In this document: piece after piece, positions 25,110 to 37,600 of the stretch
How positions within the stretch are numbered: the first letter of the stretch is position 1
Layout: the number at the start of each line of letters is the position of its first letter
DNA from: Calonectria ilicicola
Lineage: Eukaryota > Ascomycota > Sordariomycetes > Hypocreales > Nectriaceae
Length of the DNA: 64,000 nt
Reading direction: 5' to 3'
NCBI GenBank assembly: GCA_020809705.1
Contig: CP085826.1
Coordinates: 5,332,001 to 5,396,000, forward strand
Notes under the pieces: generated by a model
What the model saw: the letters and a program-made list of their open reading frames with translations, nothing else
The model's database searches: none
Told to the model about the DNA's origin: nothing
Translations under genes and position numbers: made by a program

Positions 25110-25982
25110 TGCTTTAATCACTTTACAAGTATGCCAACCTGCTGCTCTTTGAGACTCGCTTGGAATGATGAGGAAGCACGCTCTGAAACTACGAGAGCAA
25201 AGAAAGGCCTTATATCACATTTCATCTTGAAGGGCTTTCTTCGCTGGGTCCTCATTTGTGGGTATATCCGTCGGTGCTAAAAATTCCCCCCCCCTTTGAC
25301 CGTCTCTCTGCTACTGAAAGTTGGTAATGGTGAGAAAGGGCTTTGGCGTTGCATCAGGTCAAGTTCGGGAGTAACAAAGTGGCGGCTCGGAAAGCTGCGC
25401 AAGTCCGCCATTGGCCAGTTTCGCCGAGCGCCGACCCAAAAATACTGTCTTAAGAGGGCGACGCCGCAGGTTCGGTTTTTTTGCAGGGTCCACCAACTTC
25501 CGAAGCGTGTACTTTGGTTCGCCTGCAACCTGCTGCCCACGTCTGCCCATGTCGCCCGCCCATGTGACTGGAACACATCAGATCTTTGGCCGATTGTCTG
25601 ATTAGATTGCAGACGCGAGCCGGTGGGGCCAGTCAACCAGCCAGCCAGTCAGGTTCGTAACTCCCCTGGTAGGCGGTAGGCGGTAGTTGGTAGTTGGGTG
25701 GAGGCTGCACCGGCTGAACTAGTGAGGCTCTCTTGACCGTCAGTTGCGCCGCTGTACTCTGTGCAAGACTCGGGAGTTGTCAATGCAAACACTCCGATTC
25801 GGCCTTTACTCCTTTTTTTTTTTCCCACCGCCAAACACGTCAAGCAGCCAGGGCGCGCCTTGCTGTCCAACTGCGCTTGTCATGTTGGCCGAAAGGCGTC
25901 GATCCCGTCTTCCTCCGGAGCGAGAAACTAGTTTGCCAACTTCGAGTGCCAAACGCAGATCCAGTATGATTCCCCAGTTAAC
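25110..25982. promoter_or_regulatory. Divergent promoter between MFS transporter and Zn2Cys6 regulator
   Basis: An 873-bp shared upstream region. It carries four tandem 7-bp units (GTAGGCG twice, GTAGTTG twice) at 25669-25696, a CGG-N2-CGG pair at 25383-25390 and a CTCCGGAG palindrome at 25913-25920. Zn2Cys6 proteins bind spaced CGG triplets, so these are candidate sites for the neighbouring regulator; binding is an inference. No other gene is seen. Confidence 0.5.
25669..25696. repeat. Four tandem 7-bp units in a divergent promoter
   Basis: GTAGGCG, GTAGGCG, GTAGTTG, GTAGTTG, head to tail without spacing. A possible cis-element array or slippage product about 290 bp upstream of the regulator start. 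Confidence 0.85.
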
Positions 25983-28321
25983 ATGGTTGCTGATGTTGTT
26001 CGTCGCCATCGCCATCCCTGTATGCATTTGCAATTTCTTTGCGGGCATTGCCCCTTGTCATTTCCCATACACCAACCATGTCCAAGTTCTAACACCTGAT
26101 AACCGCAGACGGCAGAGCCTGCATCACTTGCCACCAACGCAAGGTTCGATGCGACATCCTCACAAACGGGGCACCATGCTCCAACTGTAGAGTTCACAAC
26201 AATTCAACGTGCCGCATATATGAAAAGAAAAGGGCCCGGGCTGTCCAGGCAAATTTGCCACGGGGCCATGTTCCCATCCAGCCCCGAGATCACCAAGTCT
26301 TGACAGCCCCGACAACTCCAGTCCCAATGGACGCTTCATGGGCTGATTCCACAACCTCCCAGCTTCCATCCCAGGCAGATAGAGACTCTCCAGCGAGAGA
26401 CACTGCTGACGTAGACGAGTTTGAGCCCCGGCACAGCCCTCGATCCGGGTCTTCCACAACCCGCGATGGCGAATGCCTCGACGAACAGGGAACTCGCAAC
26501 TTGGCCGACTTTATTGACACAGAGGCTGTCAAGGTGACTGAAATCGGCGAGAATCATCGCCTCTACTTTATCGGTACTGAATTTTCCAACTTAAACTACT
26601 TGGTCCGCCGCCGTTCTGGCTACGTCAACCTCGACCAAGTTCACTTTGGAAGCCATCATCCTGCTCGCAAAGTCAGCCGTGCCCCCGCCGAGGCTCTCCA
26701 GCTGCCAGAAAAGCCCCTTGCAGATAAGCTGGTCAAGGCCTATTTTACCCACATCAACCCCGGGTGGCCCATTGTCGACGAAGTGGATTTCATGGAGAGA
26801 TACAACTCCACTGACCCCAAAAAGGGCGTCTCGCTCCCGCTCTTGCACGCCGTGTTCCTCGTTGGCGCTCACGCCTCGGCTTCAGAACTCGAAAACTACC
26901 GGTCTCTCAAGACGACCTTTTGGCACCGAGCGAAACTGCTCATCGATGCCCGATTTGAAGAGGACCGCAAGACCTATGTCCAGGTCGCCCTGCTCATGAC
27001 ATGGAGCTGCGACAACCTTGAAGACATCGTTTCCAACTCATGGTACTGGATTGGCTTCGCCGCGAGAACGGCTCTTGGCCTCGGAATGCACCGCGATGTC
27101 TACCCGTCCAAAATGACACCCGTGACAAAACGGGAATTCGTTCGACTGTGGTGGGTCCTGTATCAGTTTGACCTATTGCTCTCGGTTTCCTACGGTCGAC
27201 CGCAAGCCATGTAAGTCTTGCTTGAATCTAGCTTCCCTCCTCTCCGAATCAAGCCCGTACTAATTCCTAGAAGACGACTCGATGAGTCCGATACCCCAAC
27301 TCTCCAGGAATGCCACTTTGAGGGCATCCCCCAGGCTAACATTGCCTTTGTCACCGAACACACTCGCCTCTGTATCATATTCTCCAAATCAATGAGCAAA
27401 GTCCTCTCGCTACGCTCCACGGCCGCAGAGAAAGCCGAGGCGAGAAAGGAAGCCGATGAGGCCCTTGCCCAGTTCATCACACAGCTGCCTCAATCTCTTC
27501 GTTTGCCCCAACCAGAGGCAGACAAGTGGCAGTCCTTCCTCCATCTCACGTACAACAATTTCCTTATGCTCCTCCACCGTCCCCCCGCCCACCACCATCC
27601 TCGACAACACTGCCTAGAGTCTGCCAGCGATCTAAGCATCTGCGGTGACGCCGTCGCAAACATCACTTCAATATATGAGACGATGCGCACAAAGGCCACC
27701 ATCGGTAACTTGGCGATACCCTCCATGTACGTTCTTTTCACTGCTTTAGTGCATGTCAGCAGCGAACTTGCCTCATCCAACCCTCTGGTCGTTGCCAAGT
27801 CAATGCGCTTATTGGACTCCCTGCTCGCTTCCCTTCAAGCAATGTCGCACCATTGGTTGTTTGCAAAAAGTCTTTTGCGCCTGTTTCAAGATCGAGCCGT
27901 ATGGGGTAGACAGCGTGGCCATCAAATTCGTAAGCCACAAGACGTTATCCCCACAGAATCAGACAGTCGACCGGCGGAGGGGTCACATAACCAAGGTTCC
28001 GAATTCTCCCTCAGGCCACACCCTATGAATATCCACGGCGGCACCACCTTTAACCCAGTTGAAAGTCCAGGCATAACGCTCACACCTTCATCCATAGTTT
28101 CTGGTCAAGGGCCCTTGTATGCTGGTCATGGAAATTCTGAAATTAGTATGGATATGGCTCTTGAGGAAGGCCCAAGAGATGTGTTGCAAGAGCAGTCATA
28201 CACCCAGGATTTTGATAGCAGCAGTCTTAATATCCCAACAGATACTTTGGAAATGATGCCCTTCCCCCTGGCGCTAGATTTCTTGCTGGCGGGCATGGGC
28301 AATGAGTATGAGTGCTTATGA
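25983..28321 (+). CDS. Zn2Cys6 fungal-specific transcription factor
   Basis: A binuclear zinc-cluster DNA-binding regulator of 729 aa. Exons are 25983-26019, 26109-27210 and 27271-28321; introns are 89 and 60 nt. The first exon encodes 12 residues and splices into YGRACITCHQRKVRCD. The six cysteines are at residues 17, 20, 27, 36, 39 and 47 (CX2CX6CX8CX2CX7C). A proline/serine-rich linker follows. The fungal regulatory (MHD) domain begins near residue 215 (ADKLVKAYFTHINPGWPIVD) and contains the typical SWYWIGFAARTALGLGMHRD stretch; the C-terminus is acidic, as in activation regions. The start was chosen because it is the only nearby ATG giving phase 1 at the GTATGC donor. It is divergent from the MFS gene and convergent with the ketopantoate-reductase-like gene, 104 bp apart stop to stop. 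Likely a local pathway regulator. Confidence 0.92.
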
Positions 28322-28425
28322 CAGACATAGAATGTATACCCAGCATGTAGGAGCTTGTCTATTTTGCGCTATCTAATTAGAAGGGTGCGTGTTATAAACT
28401 ACAAAAGGGGGGTGGTCCAACGGTA

Positions 28426-29557
28426 CTAGGAATTCGAACGCTTCATTTTTAGCTTCCACTGATAGGCTCGGGCAAGATGGTAGAGGTTTTCCAGAATAGG
28501 CGTCGGGACGTTGCGCGCTTTCGCGGCCCTTAGCGGTTCTCCAACCAGGTTTTCAATTTCAATATATTGTTCCTATTGTCGGTGTAAGCTTTGATCTCAT
28601 CAGGCGGGACTACAAATGAGCATATGCACCCCTTACCTTTCGCACATCGACCAGCATACTTGGCGGGATATGCCGCTCAATAGGGTCCGAGGTAATCATG
28701 TTTTCAGCCATTTCCTCTGTCAACTTGTGGCCGTATGCTGCTGCCGCTGCAATAATCTCCTTCATGGCTGGGCGAACGAGCTCGTCAACCAGGCCTGGGC
28801 ATAGACGCATGTCGCCAGAGTCCAGGTTGGAGATTGCGCATACCGGGTTGATGACGGCATTGTACAGTAGTTTCCGCCAGCGGGAGAAGGCCACGTTGGA
28901 GTCGAACCATACGGTAGAAGGGCCTTCGCCGCTGTTGTAGCAGGCCACGAAGTCCTTGGCCCGCTCAACGCCTCCTGGCTGGTCTCGGAACGGTCCGACG
29001 CCGAGGTCGTCGTGGAGTTTGTGCACTATCACTCCGGGCTCTGTCTCGGCTGCTCCGCACATGCTGATTCCTGACAGGATCACGTTGTCTGGGAACGCTT
29101 CAACGAGGGGCAGCTCAATGTTGAGACCGTTCTGGAGCAAGACGATTGCCGTGTGGCCCGGCGTGACGGCAGGGCGGAGCATCTCCGCGAGGGGCGTGGT
29201 GCCGACGTCTGGGACGTTCTTGGTGGCGCAGATCAGGTAGTCAAAGGGCAAGATGCCGAGCTGCGAGACATTGGGCACCTCGGGCAAGACTGTGTTCCAA
29301 CAACGAAAAATTCCCGATAATCAGAAAACGGCGCACGACCAACAAGAAGCAGGGGAGAGGGTCTCACTTTCACTTGGTCTGAAACTGGGCATATCCTCGT
29401 ACTCAACGGACGTGATGGCGAAGCCGGACTTCTTGACGGCGTCGTAGTTGGACCGCAGAACGGCGGTGACTGAGGCGCGGCCGAAGCGCTCAAGGCTGAC
29501 GGCCGCCATGGTGCCGATGGCGCCGCAACCCACGAGGAGCACCCTGGATTTTTCCAT
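28426..29557 (-). CDS. Ketopantoate reductase-like protein (ApbA/PanE family)
   Basis: An NADPH-dependent 2-dehydropantoate 2-reductase family protein, 329 aa. Exons on the minus strand are 29557-29368, 29289-28637 and 28572-28426; introns are 78 and 64 nt. The N-terminal Rossmann motif is VLLVGCGAIG (residues 6-15). Family signatures follow: ICATKNVPD with the conserved lysine, LLQNGLNIE, and KLLYNAVINPVCAI at the start of the helical C-terminal domain. The last exon, VDVRKEQYIEIENLVGEPL, is missed if the second intron is read through, and it completes the usual C-terminus. Fungi often carry several such paralogs, many in metabolite clusters, so pantothenate synthesis is not assured. The position beside the regulator suggests a role in the local module. 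Confidence 0.92.
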
Positions 29558-32500
29558 TGTAGTTGGAGTTTTGTTTTTTTATATCTTCTTCGTGAACCCT
29601 TTGTTTTGTCTAGGCGAAGGCTTGTGGTTCAATTTAAGCCCGGCTTCATCCATCCAGTCGGTGCGAGAACCGGGCCGGTGCCGGGTCCCCACACCCGGCA
29701 GGTCCGTCAATGAACGACGAACATGCGGGGAGGATGGCAGAATGCTCCCTCCAATTACAGACGGTCCGACATAGTTTTTCTTGGCTACAACGACTTGGAA
29801 ATTCACAGAGGTCCTGTCGTATAGGCAAGTGTTGGCGAGCGTATTTCTTGATTGGGGGACTACAAGTTCCGTTTTACTCCATGTTACGCATAACATACGC
29901 ATCCTGAACAAGGTCTCCCGGAAAGTTGGCCCGCGACATTAGAGGTCTTGTAGATCAAATCCAGGGCTATTTTTCCATTATAAATCTGTCTACTCTGTCC
30001 ATAGTGATTTCTTGGAGTAGCATCAGAAACAAACCATTCAACTCAACTCCAGCATCACAATAGCTATTCAGTGCTATCATTGAGACATTTCTACGCAACT
30101 TTGACCATAATCACGGCAATGGGATACCAATTCATTAGTACCAACATACTAGTAGTTTCACCACTGCAATATTTTCAGTATTAGCGGTATTTATTACAAA
30201 GTGTTTACTTATGTCCTGCATCCACCATGCACAAGATCGTTCTAGATGGTCAAAGAAGATGAGAAGAGTTTTCAAGTACACCCCCCTCCTTCTCGCCTCG
30301 CTTTTGACAACGCTATCCGGACCCCCGTAGTTGCTATCACGGCATGAGAGGGTCAAGAGGCTGCTGGAGACAAGAAATACTACCCACTTCGGTGAAAAAC
30401 GGACAAGAAGAGGCTAACTGGTCTTGCCACCAAGCCTTGTTAGCGTCCAGGACAAGTTGCCCCGAAGAGCTCCGGCGTGAGGGTCTTGACGCACAGGAAT
30501 ATGCAAGAAAAGGGTGCCATTATCCAGGATAGGGCCCCCCCCCAAAAAAAAAAAAACTCGGTCAACCCAAGACTTCGAGGTCCGAGTTTCTGGCATGCCC
30601 ATGATGGTGCATGACGCAAGTCTCGCAGGCTTAGCGGCCGCTTCTGTTGCTCGCAGCCAAACTCGGACGCCACGATGCCCATAGCCCAGAGGGATGATAG
30701 GTCACAGGACGCCCTCGCGTTAGATACGATAAACAACAAGTTTGCACAGGCGCCTCGTGGAACCGTCAACCAACCCACATAGCCGCTCTTTGCGAATCAG
30801 TCGCCCTAGCCGAATGGATAGACGCTCGTCATGATGCCCACCAACCTCCTTACTGGTGTCCTCTTTTTTTTTCCCTCTTTTTTTTTTCATCATTCTAGAA
30901 TTCTTACCAACCTGCATGCGCGCTGCGCAAGTCTGCATCTACAGACGCAGTCCGCATGTGTTACCTATTCAGGTCTGGTTGTTGGCGGGGTAAGAGGGAA
31001 AAAAAAAACCAAACGTCCCCAACACTTGTTGGAAGTGTGTTCTTTTCACGTCAACGCGCATACTGACCGGTAGGACAAGCGCAAAGCAAGGGTGGGAGAG
31101 GGAAGAGAAAAAGAAAAAGGAAGAAAACCACTCAAAAAGCCGCAAATTCGAACTCGGACTCAAGTTCCAGCTCACCTGCCCTGCACATCATCGGTGAAAA
31201 GTAGTCCGCGCTGGCCTTGCAGAGGATTCTCGGTGCGCACCAAAGCACGCCAAAGCAAAGCACGCGGGAAAACCTGCTGCAATGCAGACGCGGATGCTGG
31301 TACACATATCCCGCCTCCTCCCCCTCCCCCTCCCTCGCTTGCGCGGCCATGCCACGCATCCCAAGGCAAGGCGAGGCAAGGCAAGGCAAGGCACGTAAGA
31401 GCCAGATGCACGACACGAGTCATTGTGCCCGGGCATCCATCCATCCCCAAGACTGTCCAAGCTTCTAGCGGGACCGTGCCATTCATTCTGTAGGTTTTTT
31501 CTAAAACATTTTAGACGCCTGCTTCGTGCTTCGTGCTTGTGCTTTCGGAGCCGGGAGCCGGGGGGTCGGAGATCCACTTCCATCTGAAACACGCACCTGC
31601 CATCTTGTTGCCCTAAAGGGGAAATGTTTGCAAAATACCCCAGTATTGTTTCAATTGTCAAAGCATGTGAAAGAAAGATCGATCCTAGTGCCAAACAGAC
31701 ACCTGTCTCTGTCTCTCTCTCTCTGTCTCTCTCTACGTAGCCCCCCCCCCCTCTTCAAAACAATTACATTCACATCACATTCACAATCACGAGAAGCAAA
31801 GAGAAACCCATTTGGATGAACATGTTTCGTGTTCAAATTAACTAATACTGCAACGACAAGACAACGAGCAGGGAAGCTTTGTAGCAGAGGCTTGTCCTTG
31901 TGTGAGGAGTGGCCACCCGGGCCTTCTTCCTTCCTCAACACGCACTATATTCCAGCATCTCATTCCGCCGGATCCCAAAGGGGGTCCAGGATGTCGGGCC
32001 ATACCCGCGCGGCAGGCTCCCGATCCATCCGTTAGCGGCCTCGCCCAACTCATCCAAGGCAGGCTAAGGCAGGCCTCGCTGCAATTGCCTGCCCGATTCG
32101 AAGGGTTGTAGTGAGATGAGCTACCATTTGCCCTGAACAATCCTCACCATAGCCCTCCCAAGTCTCCAGCGCTCCAGGCCAAGGCCACCTTGCGGATCCA
32201 TCCTCGAAGCGGCGTCCTCCATTTACCTACTGGCCCCGACTAGCAGGGTCCAGTGGCCTCGTGGCGTCCGCCTCCGCGCGATGATCCGTAGTCTTCCAAG
32301 TCCTAGATGATGGAGGCTCAAGTGAGTTATGGCTTTCAAGAGGATTTCAGCGTCCAGGGCGAGTCGGCCAGGTGAAGAGGCTCCGAACCCGGCCTCTGCA
32401 CAGCAAAGACCGGGCACGGTGCCCAGCTCATTAGAAGTAACCCATGAACCAGCTCCATCTTTCCAATTTTGTGCTCTCCAAGCACGGTGCATTGATCCCG

Positions 32501-33528
32501 TAGACAACCAGTGTCCACCTCAGCGGGCATATTCCAGATATACCGGCATCAGCCAAGCGATGATGTAGAGTCGAGACGGCCCTTGACAAAGCAACTCCAA
32601 AAGCCCGTTCGGAGTTGTTTTGTCTACATGGTCATCGTGTCGAATAACTGTAGTTGCAGTGTTCGATATCCTTTGTGAAGAGAAGTTATGTTCCGACATC
32701 AAGTCGAAAGACTGCGATTCAGTTCGTCAAGTCGTATCAAATTCTGGTTGGTAGTCATTCGTCATCGATTCGTTAAAGGTCGTCATTAAAAAAAGTTTTC
32801 ATCGTAAGTCGGGAAAAAAGCGAGGAAAAGAATGAAGCGAAGGTTGGTTGGATCCGTAAAGTGACTGCTGTTGTTGCCGTTTGATGGCTACCTTCCGAGA
32901 AAGCCTCTCTATGCCGAGTAGTCGAGAGAATAAAAGTCGAAAAGATCGGGGGAATCGAGAATCCAAAATGGGGTGTCTGTCTCGGCGCTTGGCCGAGCGT
33001 TGTGCATTGCTGCGTGTTCTCTTTTCTTATACCAGCCAAAAACAAAAAAAAATTGGAAAGACAATAAAAAAACAAATAGAGAGAGAGAGTGCGCAAGCCG
33101 CCTGAATCAAATTCCCTGCCCAATTGTAAATGCATCCAAATACCCGCCCCGGAACCAGCCTTGTTGTGGTGTGGTAGATGAAGAAAATGGACGGTTTTGC
33201 AACGGCCCAGTAAAGGTGTTTCCCGGAGAGGAAATAAGAGACCATTCCGAAAACCAGACGCACGCTTGCTGTGATGACAAAGGAAAAACCAAAAACAAAA
33301 AGGAAAAAGAAGTCTCGTGTGAGACGGATGCGAAGAGGGGATATTTGTCAAAACTTGATCGAAAACACCGTTCCAGATGCAATAAACGCCGAGATGCCTT
33401 GAGGTCGATGATGGTTCTATGCCGCTGCAAATATAGTTCCAACTTTTCTCCGGGAAACGTGGAATGAGTGACGTGCAGTATTAAGTCGATGTTGTTACCA
33501 CTGGGTAGCTGTCCTGGGGCGCTGGTTG
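29558..33528. other. 4-kb gene-free spacer
   Basis: No gene recognised on either strand. Frames of up to 190 codons overlap antiparallel and look random. Visible structures are poly-C/poly-A at 30536-30555, poly-T at 30866-30888, a GGCAA-type repeat at 31363-31393, a TCTGTC/TCTC tract at 31701-31735 and A-rich blocks at 33043-33075. The left end holds the ketopantoate-reductase promoter, and the right end the 3' side of the orphan gene. Confidence 0.55.
31363..31393. repeat. GGCAA pentanucleotide repeat
   Basis: About six GGCAA/GGCGA units head to tail in a spacer. Confidence 0.85.
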
Positions 33529-34614
33529 TCACATAATGGTGGCATACTCCTGGTATCTATCCCAGCCACCAAAGCCAGTCATGCCACTCATGCCAGCCAT
33601 ACCGGCCATGCCTGCCATGCCTGCACCCATGCCCATGCCAATGCTCACGCCGCACTGGGCAGGAGCGAACATGCTAGGCAGAGGCAGAGCTGGAATAGGA
33701 GCAGTGGCTTGGGGAGAGCTGAAGAAGAAGCCGGCAGTGGATTGAGGCTGGGTGAAAGCGGGAGTTGGGGACAGCTGCACATCACTCATGCCCATGGGAG
33801 CCCACATGGGGCTGGTGTTGGGATCGGTCGAGGTAGAGGCAACACTAGGGCTCGAGGGCAGAACTCTCCAAGCGTCAACGGGAAGGCCGTTGCTAGGAAG
33901 AGTAGGCTGGGTCCACATAGTGTTGACGGGTGAGCTGGGCAGCAGAGTGGGTTGGCGGACAACATCGACAACACGGGGAGGTGGGGGCAAAAGAGGCTTC
34001 ATGAGGTTTGAGATGGCAATCTTGACTTCTTCGCTCTTACCACACAGCAGCTCGCCAGCGCCCTCCTCCTCAAGACCTTCTAGGGCTGAGACGTGAGTGC
34101 GGAAGACAAACTTGTTAATGGCTTGGACGAAGTCCTCATGAAGCTTCTTGCACTGCTGCTCCTTCTCGGACCAGTCATAGGTGCTAGCCTTGGCATCGAC
34201 GCAAAAGATATCCTTGTGATACTCAACCAAGGCATCAATGGTATCAGTGGTGAGCTTGTAAGCGACCTCGTTGCGCAGAACCATATCGACGTGGACAATG
34301 TAAGCTTCGACGTGAACCAGCTGGTAGTTCATGATGGCCTCGACAAGTGGGTTGGTGTTGTCCATCTTGAAATCAGCCTCGGGGGTCTTGGGGAGCATAA
34401 TGGAAGTCAGGGTCCAGATGGCATTGGAGGAAGACAGAGTCTCGGTGAGGCAGCGCTGGTGTTGTGGTACACTGTTGAGGGGGCGCTTAACTCGGTTGAT
34501 GCGCTTGAGGGTCTGAGTGAGCCAGGGCTCGACCTTTGAGCCGAGGACGACATTGACTGAGGATGCTCGGGGAGCGAAAGCAGCGGCCGAAGCCGGAAGC
34601 AATTGCACAGGCAT
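33529..34614 (-). CDS. Unrecognised 361-aa protein with helical N-domain and Met/Pro-rich tail
   Basis: A single-exon frame that I do not recognise. Residues 1-215 look globular and helical: a basic start (SKVEPWLTQTLKRINRVKR), amphipathic stretches such as NPLVEAIMNYQLVHVEAYIV, and charged helices around WSEKEQQCKKLHEDFVQAI. Residues 216-361 are Pro/Ser-rich and end in a run of MAG/MGM units before WDRYQEYATIM, which suggests a disordered or self-associating tail. It has no signal peptide or membrane helix. The ATG at 34614 is the first in frame, and the sequence upstream on this strand is CT-rich like a leader. It stands alone, with about 4 kb of non-coding DNA downstream and 7.7 kb upstream, a setting often seen for developmental regulators. 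No function is proposed. Confidence 0.78.
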   Translation of the reverse strand: MPVQLLPASAAAFAPRASSVNVVLGSKVEPWLTQTLKRINRVKRPLNSVPQHQRCLTETLSSSNAIWTLTSIMLPKTPEADFKMDNTNPLVEAIMNYQLVHVEAYIVHVDMVLRNEVAYKLTTDTIDALVEYHKDIFCVDAKASTYDWSEKEQQCKKLHEDFVQAINKFVFRTHVSALEGLEEEGAGELLCGKSEEVKIAISNLMKPLLPPPPRVVDVVRQPTLLPSSPVNTMWTQPTLPSNGLPVDAWRVLPSSPSVASTSTDPNTSPMWAPMGMSDVQLSPTPAFTQPQSTAGFFFSSPQATAPIPALPLPSMFAPAQCGVSIGMGMGAGMAGMAGMAGMSGMTGFGGWDRYQEYATIM

Positions 34615-37600
34615 GATGAAATGTGTGATGTCGCTGGTCTTTGATAAGACACACGAAGGGTGAAGGGCTTTGGGGGTATAGGTCGTGGCAGAAAGGCGTG
34701 GCGGCAGGGACGTTTATATGTTTGGGTTGAACGGAACGGTGGCAACGAACAGTATAATGGAAAGGAAAAAGAAGAAACAGTTGACGGAGACAGAGCAGGG
34801 ACAGGGTGTGTTCTTGTCGGTAAATGTGCCCAGGATGTGAGGAGCAAATATAATGGGAATCGCCTGCTAAGCTGCCGCAACCGCGAGAGAAGAGAACGTA
34901 GGACGAGTGGTCGTGGAGAGAAGGGGAGGAAAGAAAGTGGTGTAGTGGCGGGACAAGGTGGAGAGATATACCCGTCGTCGGGAGGGCAAGGTCGACCTGG
35001 GAGGAGGCCAAACCAGACGGCATGCCGTGTGCCGCCAGGACTTCTAGCAGGGCTCCAGTGCATCGTTGCGTCTGCTTGCAGCCGAAAAGTCCACTCTTTT
35101 TTTTTCCAGTGTGGCTACACCCATTACCTCCCTCTCTCAGGCTGTGTGTGCCCCCCTCCCTCACAATAGTGCATTGGTACTATGCACTATGGCTGCAGGC
35201 CCCATGGCCCACAGAGGGCGAAGGGGGGGGAGGGCCGACAGAGGGACCTCCGGGGGACGCTACAGCGCACCATGCACTTTGGTGACTAGGTAAACTGACT
35301 TTTTTGGACGGCGTCGCCCTACTCCGTAATCCGCAGTGCAGTCACCACTTCACTAGCAAAAAAGAGCCCGGGCGGGTGGGCTCCATCCGTCTGCATCTGC
35401 AAAGCACTGGCCACTTGTCTAGGATGATGGGGACGAGAGGATGAAGGGCGTAATTGCACGCCACACACCAACACGTACACCCTCCTCTTCCCTCCCCCTC
35501 CTCTCCTCGACGCAGTGGGCTGTGCAACTCGCCGTGCATATGCTGCTGACCCAGCTAGGTAGCAGTGGCAGCGAGAGGCGGCAGCACCAGAACCGCAGCG
35601 AGCGACCCGACGGAGGAAACAAAAACGTGAGGGTGAGCAGACAGACAGACCATGGCGTGCGTGTACCCAGCTGAAGGGGGAGAAGAAAAAAAAACAAGCT
35701 GCACGAGGGCTTTCAGAGTTGATACCTGCATACGAGCCACCCATTTTATTTCGTTTTTATTCTATTTTCATGCTTTTTTTCCCTCCTCGTGTTTGATAAC
35801 GCTCATTCCTGTGAGTAACAGAATGTACTGTGGCCCTCCATGAGACGTGCGCATCCCGAAAGCGACAGCAACAGAGCCAGCGAGCGGCCCAAGTCTCCAG
35901 AATGAAAAAAAAGAGCCCACTGCCACAAGGCGACACACGCCCCCCAGGTCCCCACTGCGGTAGCCACACTCCCCTCAGCATTTTATCCCATGTCCCAAGT
36001 ACCGATACCTTGGGCCGGCATGGGCTTCGGTGCTCGACTTCACCTCAAACGTCCTGCTTTCCAATGGCGCTCCGTCATGGTTACTCTGCGTATCTTCTCC
36101 CATACCGAAGGCCAGAAACAGAAAAGGCGAAACAAGGAGGGTTCATCCTCGCACATAATAACAAAAATCACAAACAATACTTGCCAGCCCCACTCTCGGT
36201 TCCCCTTTGCGCAATCGCTCTGTGTGTGTGCGTGTGTGTGTGGTATCCATGTAGCTTATGTTTCTCCATCCATCCATCCATGCCACCACCTCCAATCTTC
36301 CGACTCCCTCGTCCCTCCATTTCCTGTCCCCCCAAGTGTCCGTCACACGCCCCCTAGCCGCTGTCACGTCGGGGCCAGAAACAAGAAACGAAACAGACGC
36401 GGGCGCTTCCTCGGATTCCCTGCCATGCCATGGCCCCTTGCTCGCGTTATCCCTTCTCCCAGTCTGCTTTTCGATAGGCGCTTGCTCCCATTTTGACTTG
36501 CACACATGGTAATCACTACCACCACCATCTAGATATTATCTGCATTTGCATATCAGACATACATACATACACACATCCTTCTTTCAACGCCTCGACCCAA
36601 TATCCTCCTACCTTGTAGTCACTGCTGCCTTAGCCCCGTGTGAAATATGATATCCATCATGCAGCCAACATCAGCGGCCTTCCCCTCTTCTTCCCCCTCC
36701 TTCCTCTTTCTGTACAATCGTGTTCCCTGCTCCCAGAGCTTCAAAGGGCCGATCAGGTCTCTTTGTGGCCGTGGCCCGTCCTCTCGCCTCATATTCTGCG
36801 ACCTCCTCGCCCAGTAGCTGACACGTCGTATCATTCAAAAGCCTAGTACTATGTCCGTTGAGCACGGCCTGTGCCCGCGGGAATGAACCCGAGGCCTAGG
36901 AGGCTTCGACGGCTTGAAATGGCTTTCCGGAGCCATTCCAGTCTTGGGGGGTAGCGCCGCTTATGCAGGCTACAGAATTCAGTAAGCTTTCAGGCCGGAT
37001 CCTGCAGCCATCTAACTTGGACTATGTTGCCCATTCGCGGGGAAGGGCTCATATACCTTGGTACATGGCTGTCTAGGCACGACTCGCCGGCGCCTTCATC
37101 AAGCTCCTGAGATTGCGCGTCAATGCCATGCCCCGTATAGCCCCCTTCTCTCTTCTCGGCGCCGGGGGAAGCTGAAACCCGTGTTGCCGAGATGATGCTC
37201 CTCATGAGGAGATGATGCTCATCAGAGGCTCATCTTTGACATGTCAATAATAACAATAACAATGTGCCCCAACGTGCATTGTTCGCAGGATCGGATGGGA
37301 TGGGATGGTCTGCATGTGCAGACTACCAGCCCTCCTACATGACCAGGAGCCTGGAAGCTTCCGGCATATCATGGTCCCAACTTTGAAACGGCTGCATACG
37401 CAGTCAGGATAGCTTAGTCCCGGGGGTGCGGATCCCCCAAGGTGACACTCTTTACTGATTTTGGCGTGAATCCAAGCTCGTCCGCACGTTTGGTGTCGGA
37501 TCTTGGCAGCTATTAACTTATCGATCCATCGAGATGTACTCCATGCTCGCTCCTTGTCGATCCGGCATCCCCCTGTCCCATCCCAGGATCAGGTCCTTCA

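Noticed and set aside
36870..36900. T-arm-like GGGAATGAACCC suggesting a tRNA on the minus strand
   Set aside because: No matching acceptor stem, D-arm or anticodon arm could be built around it, and the box B consensus is one base short.
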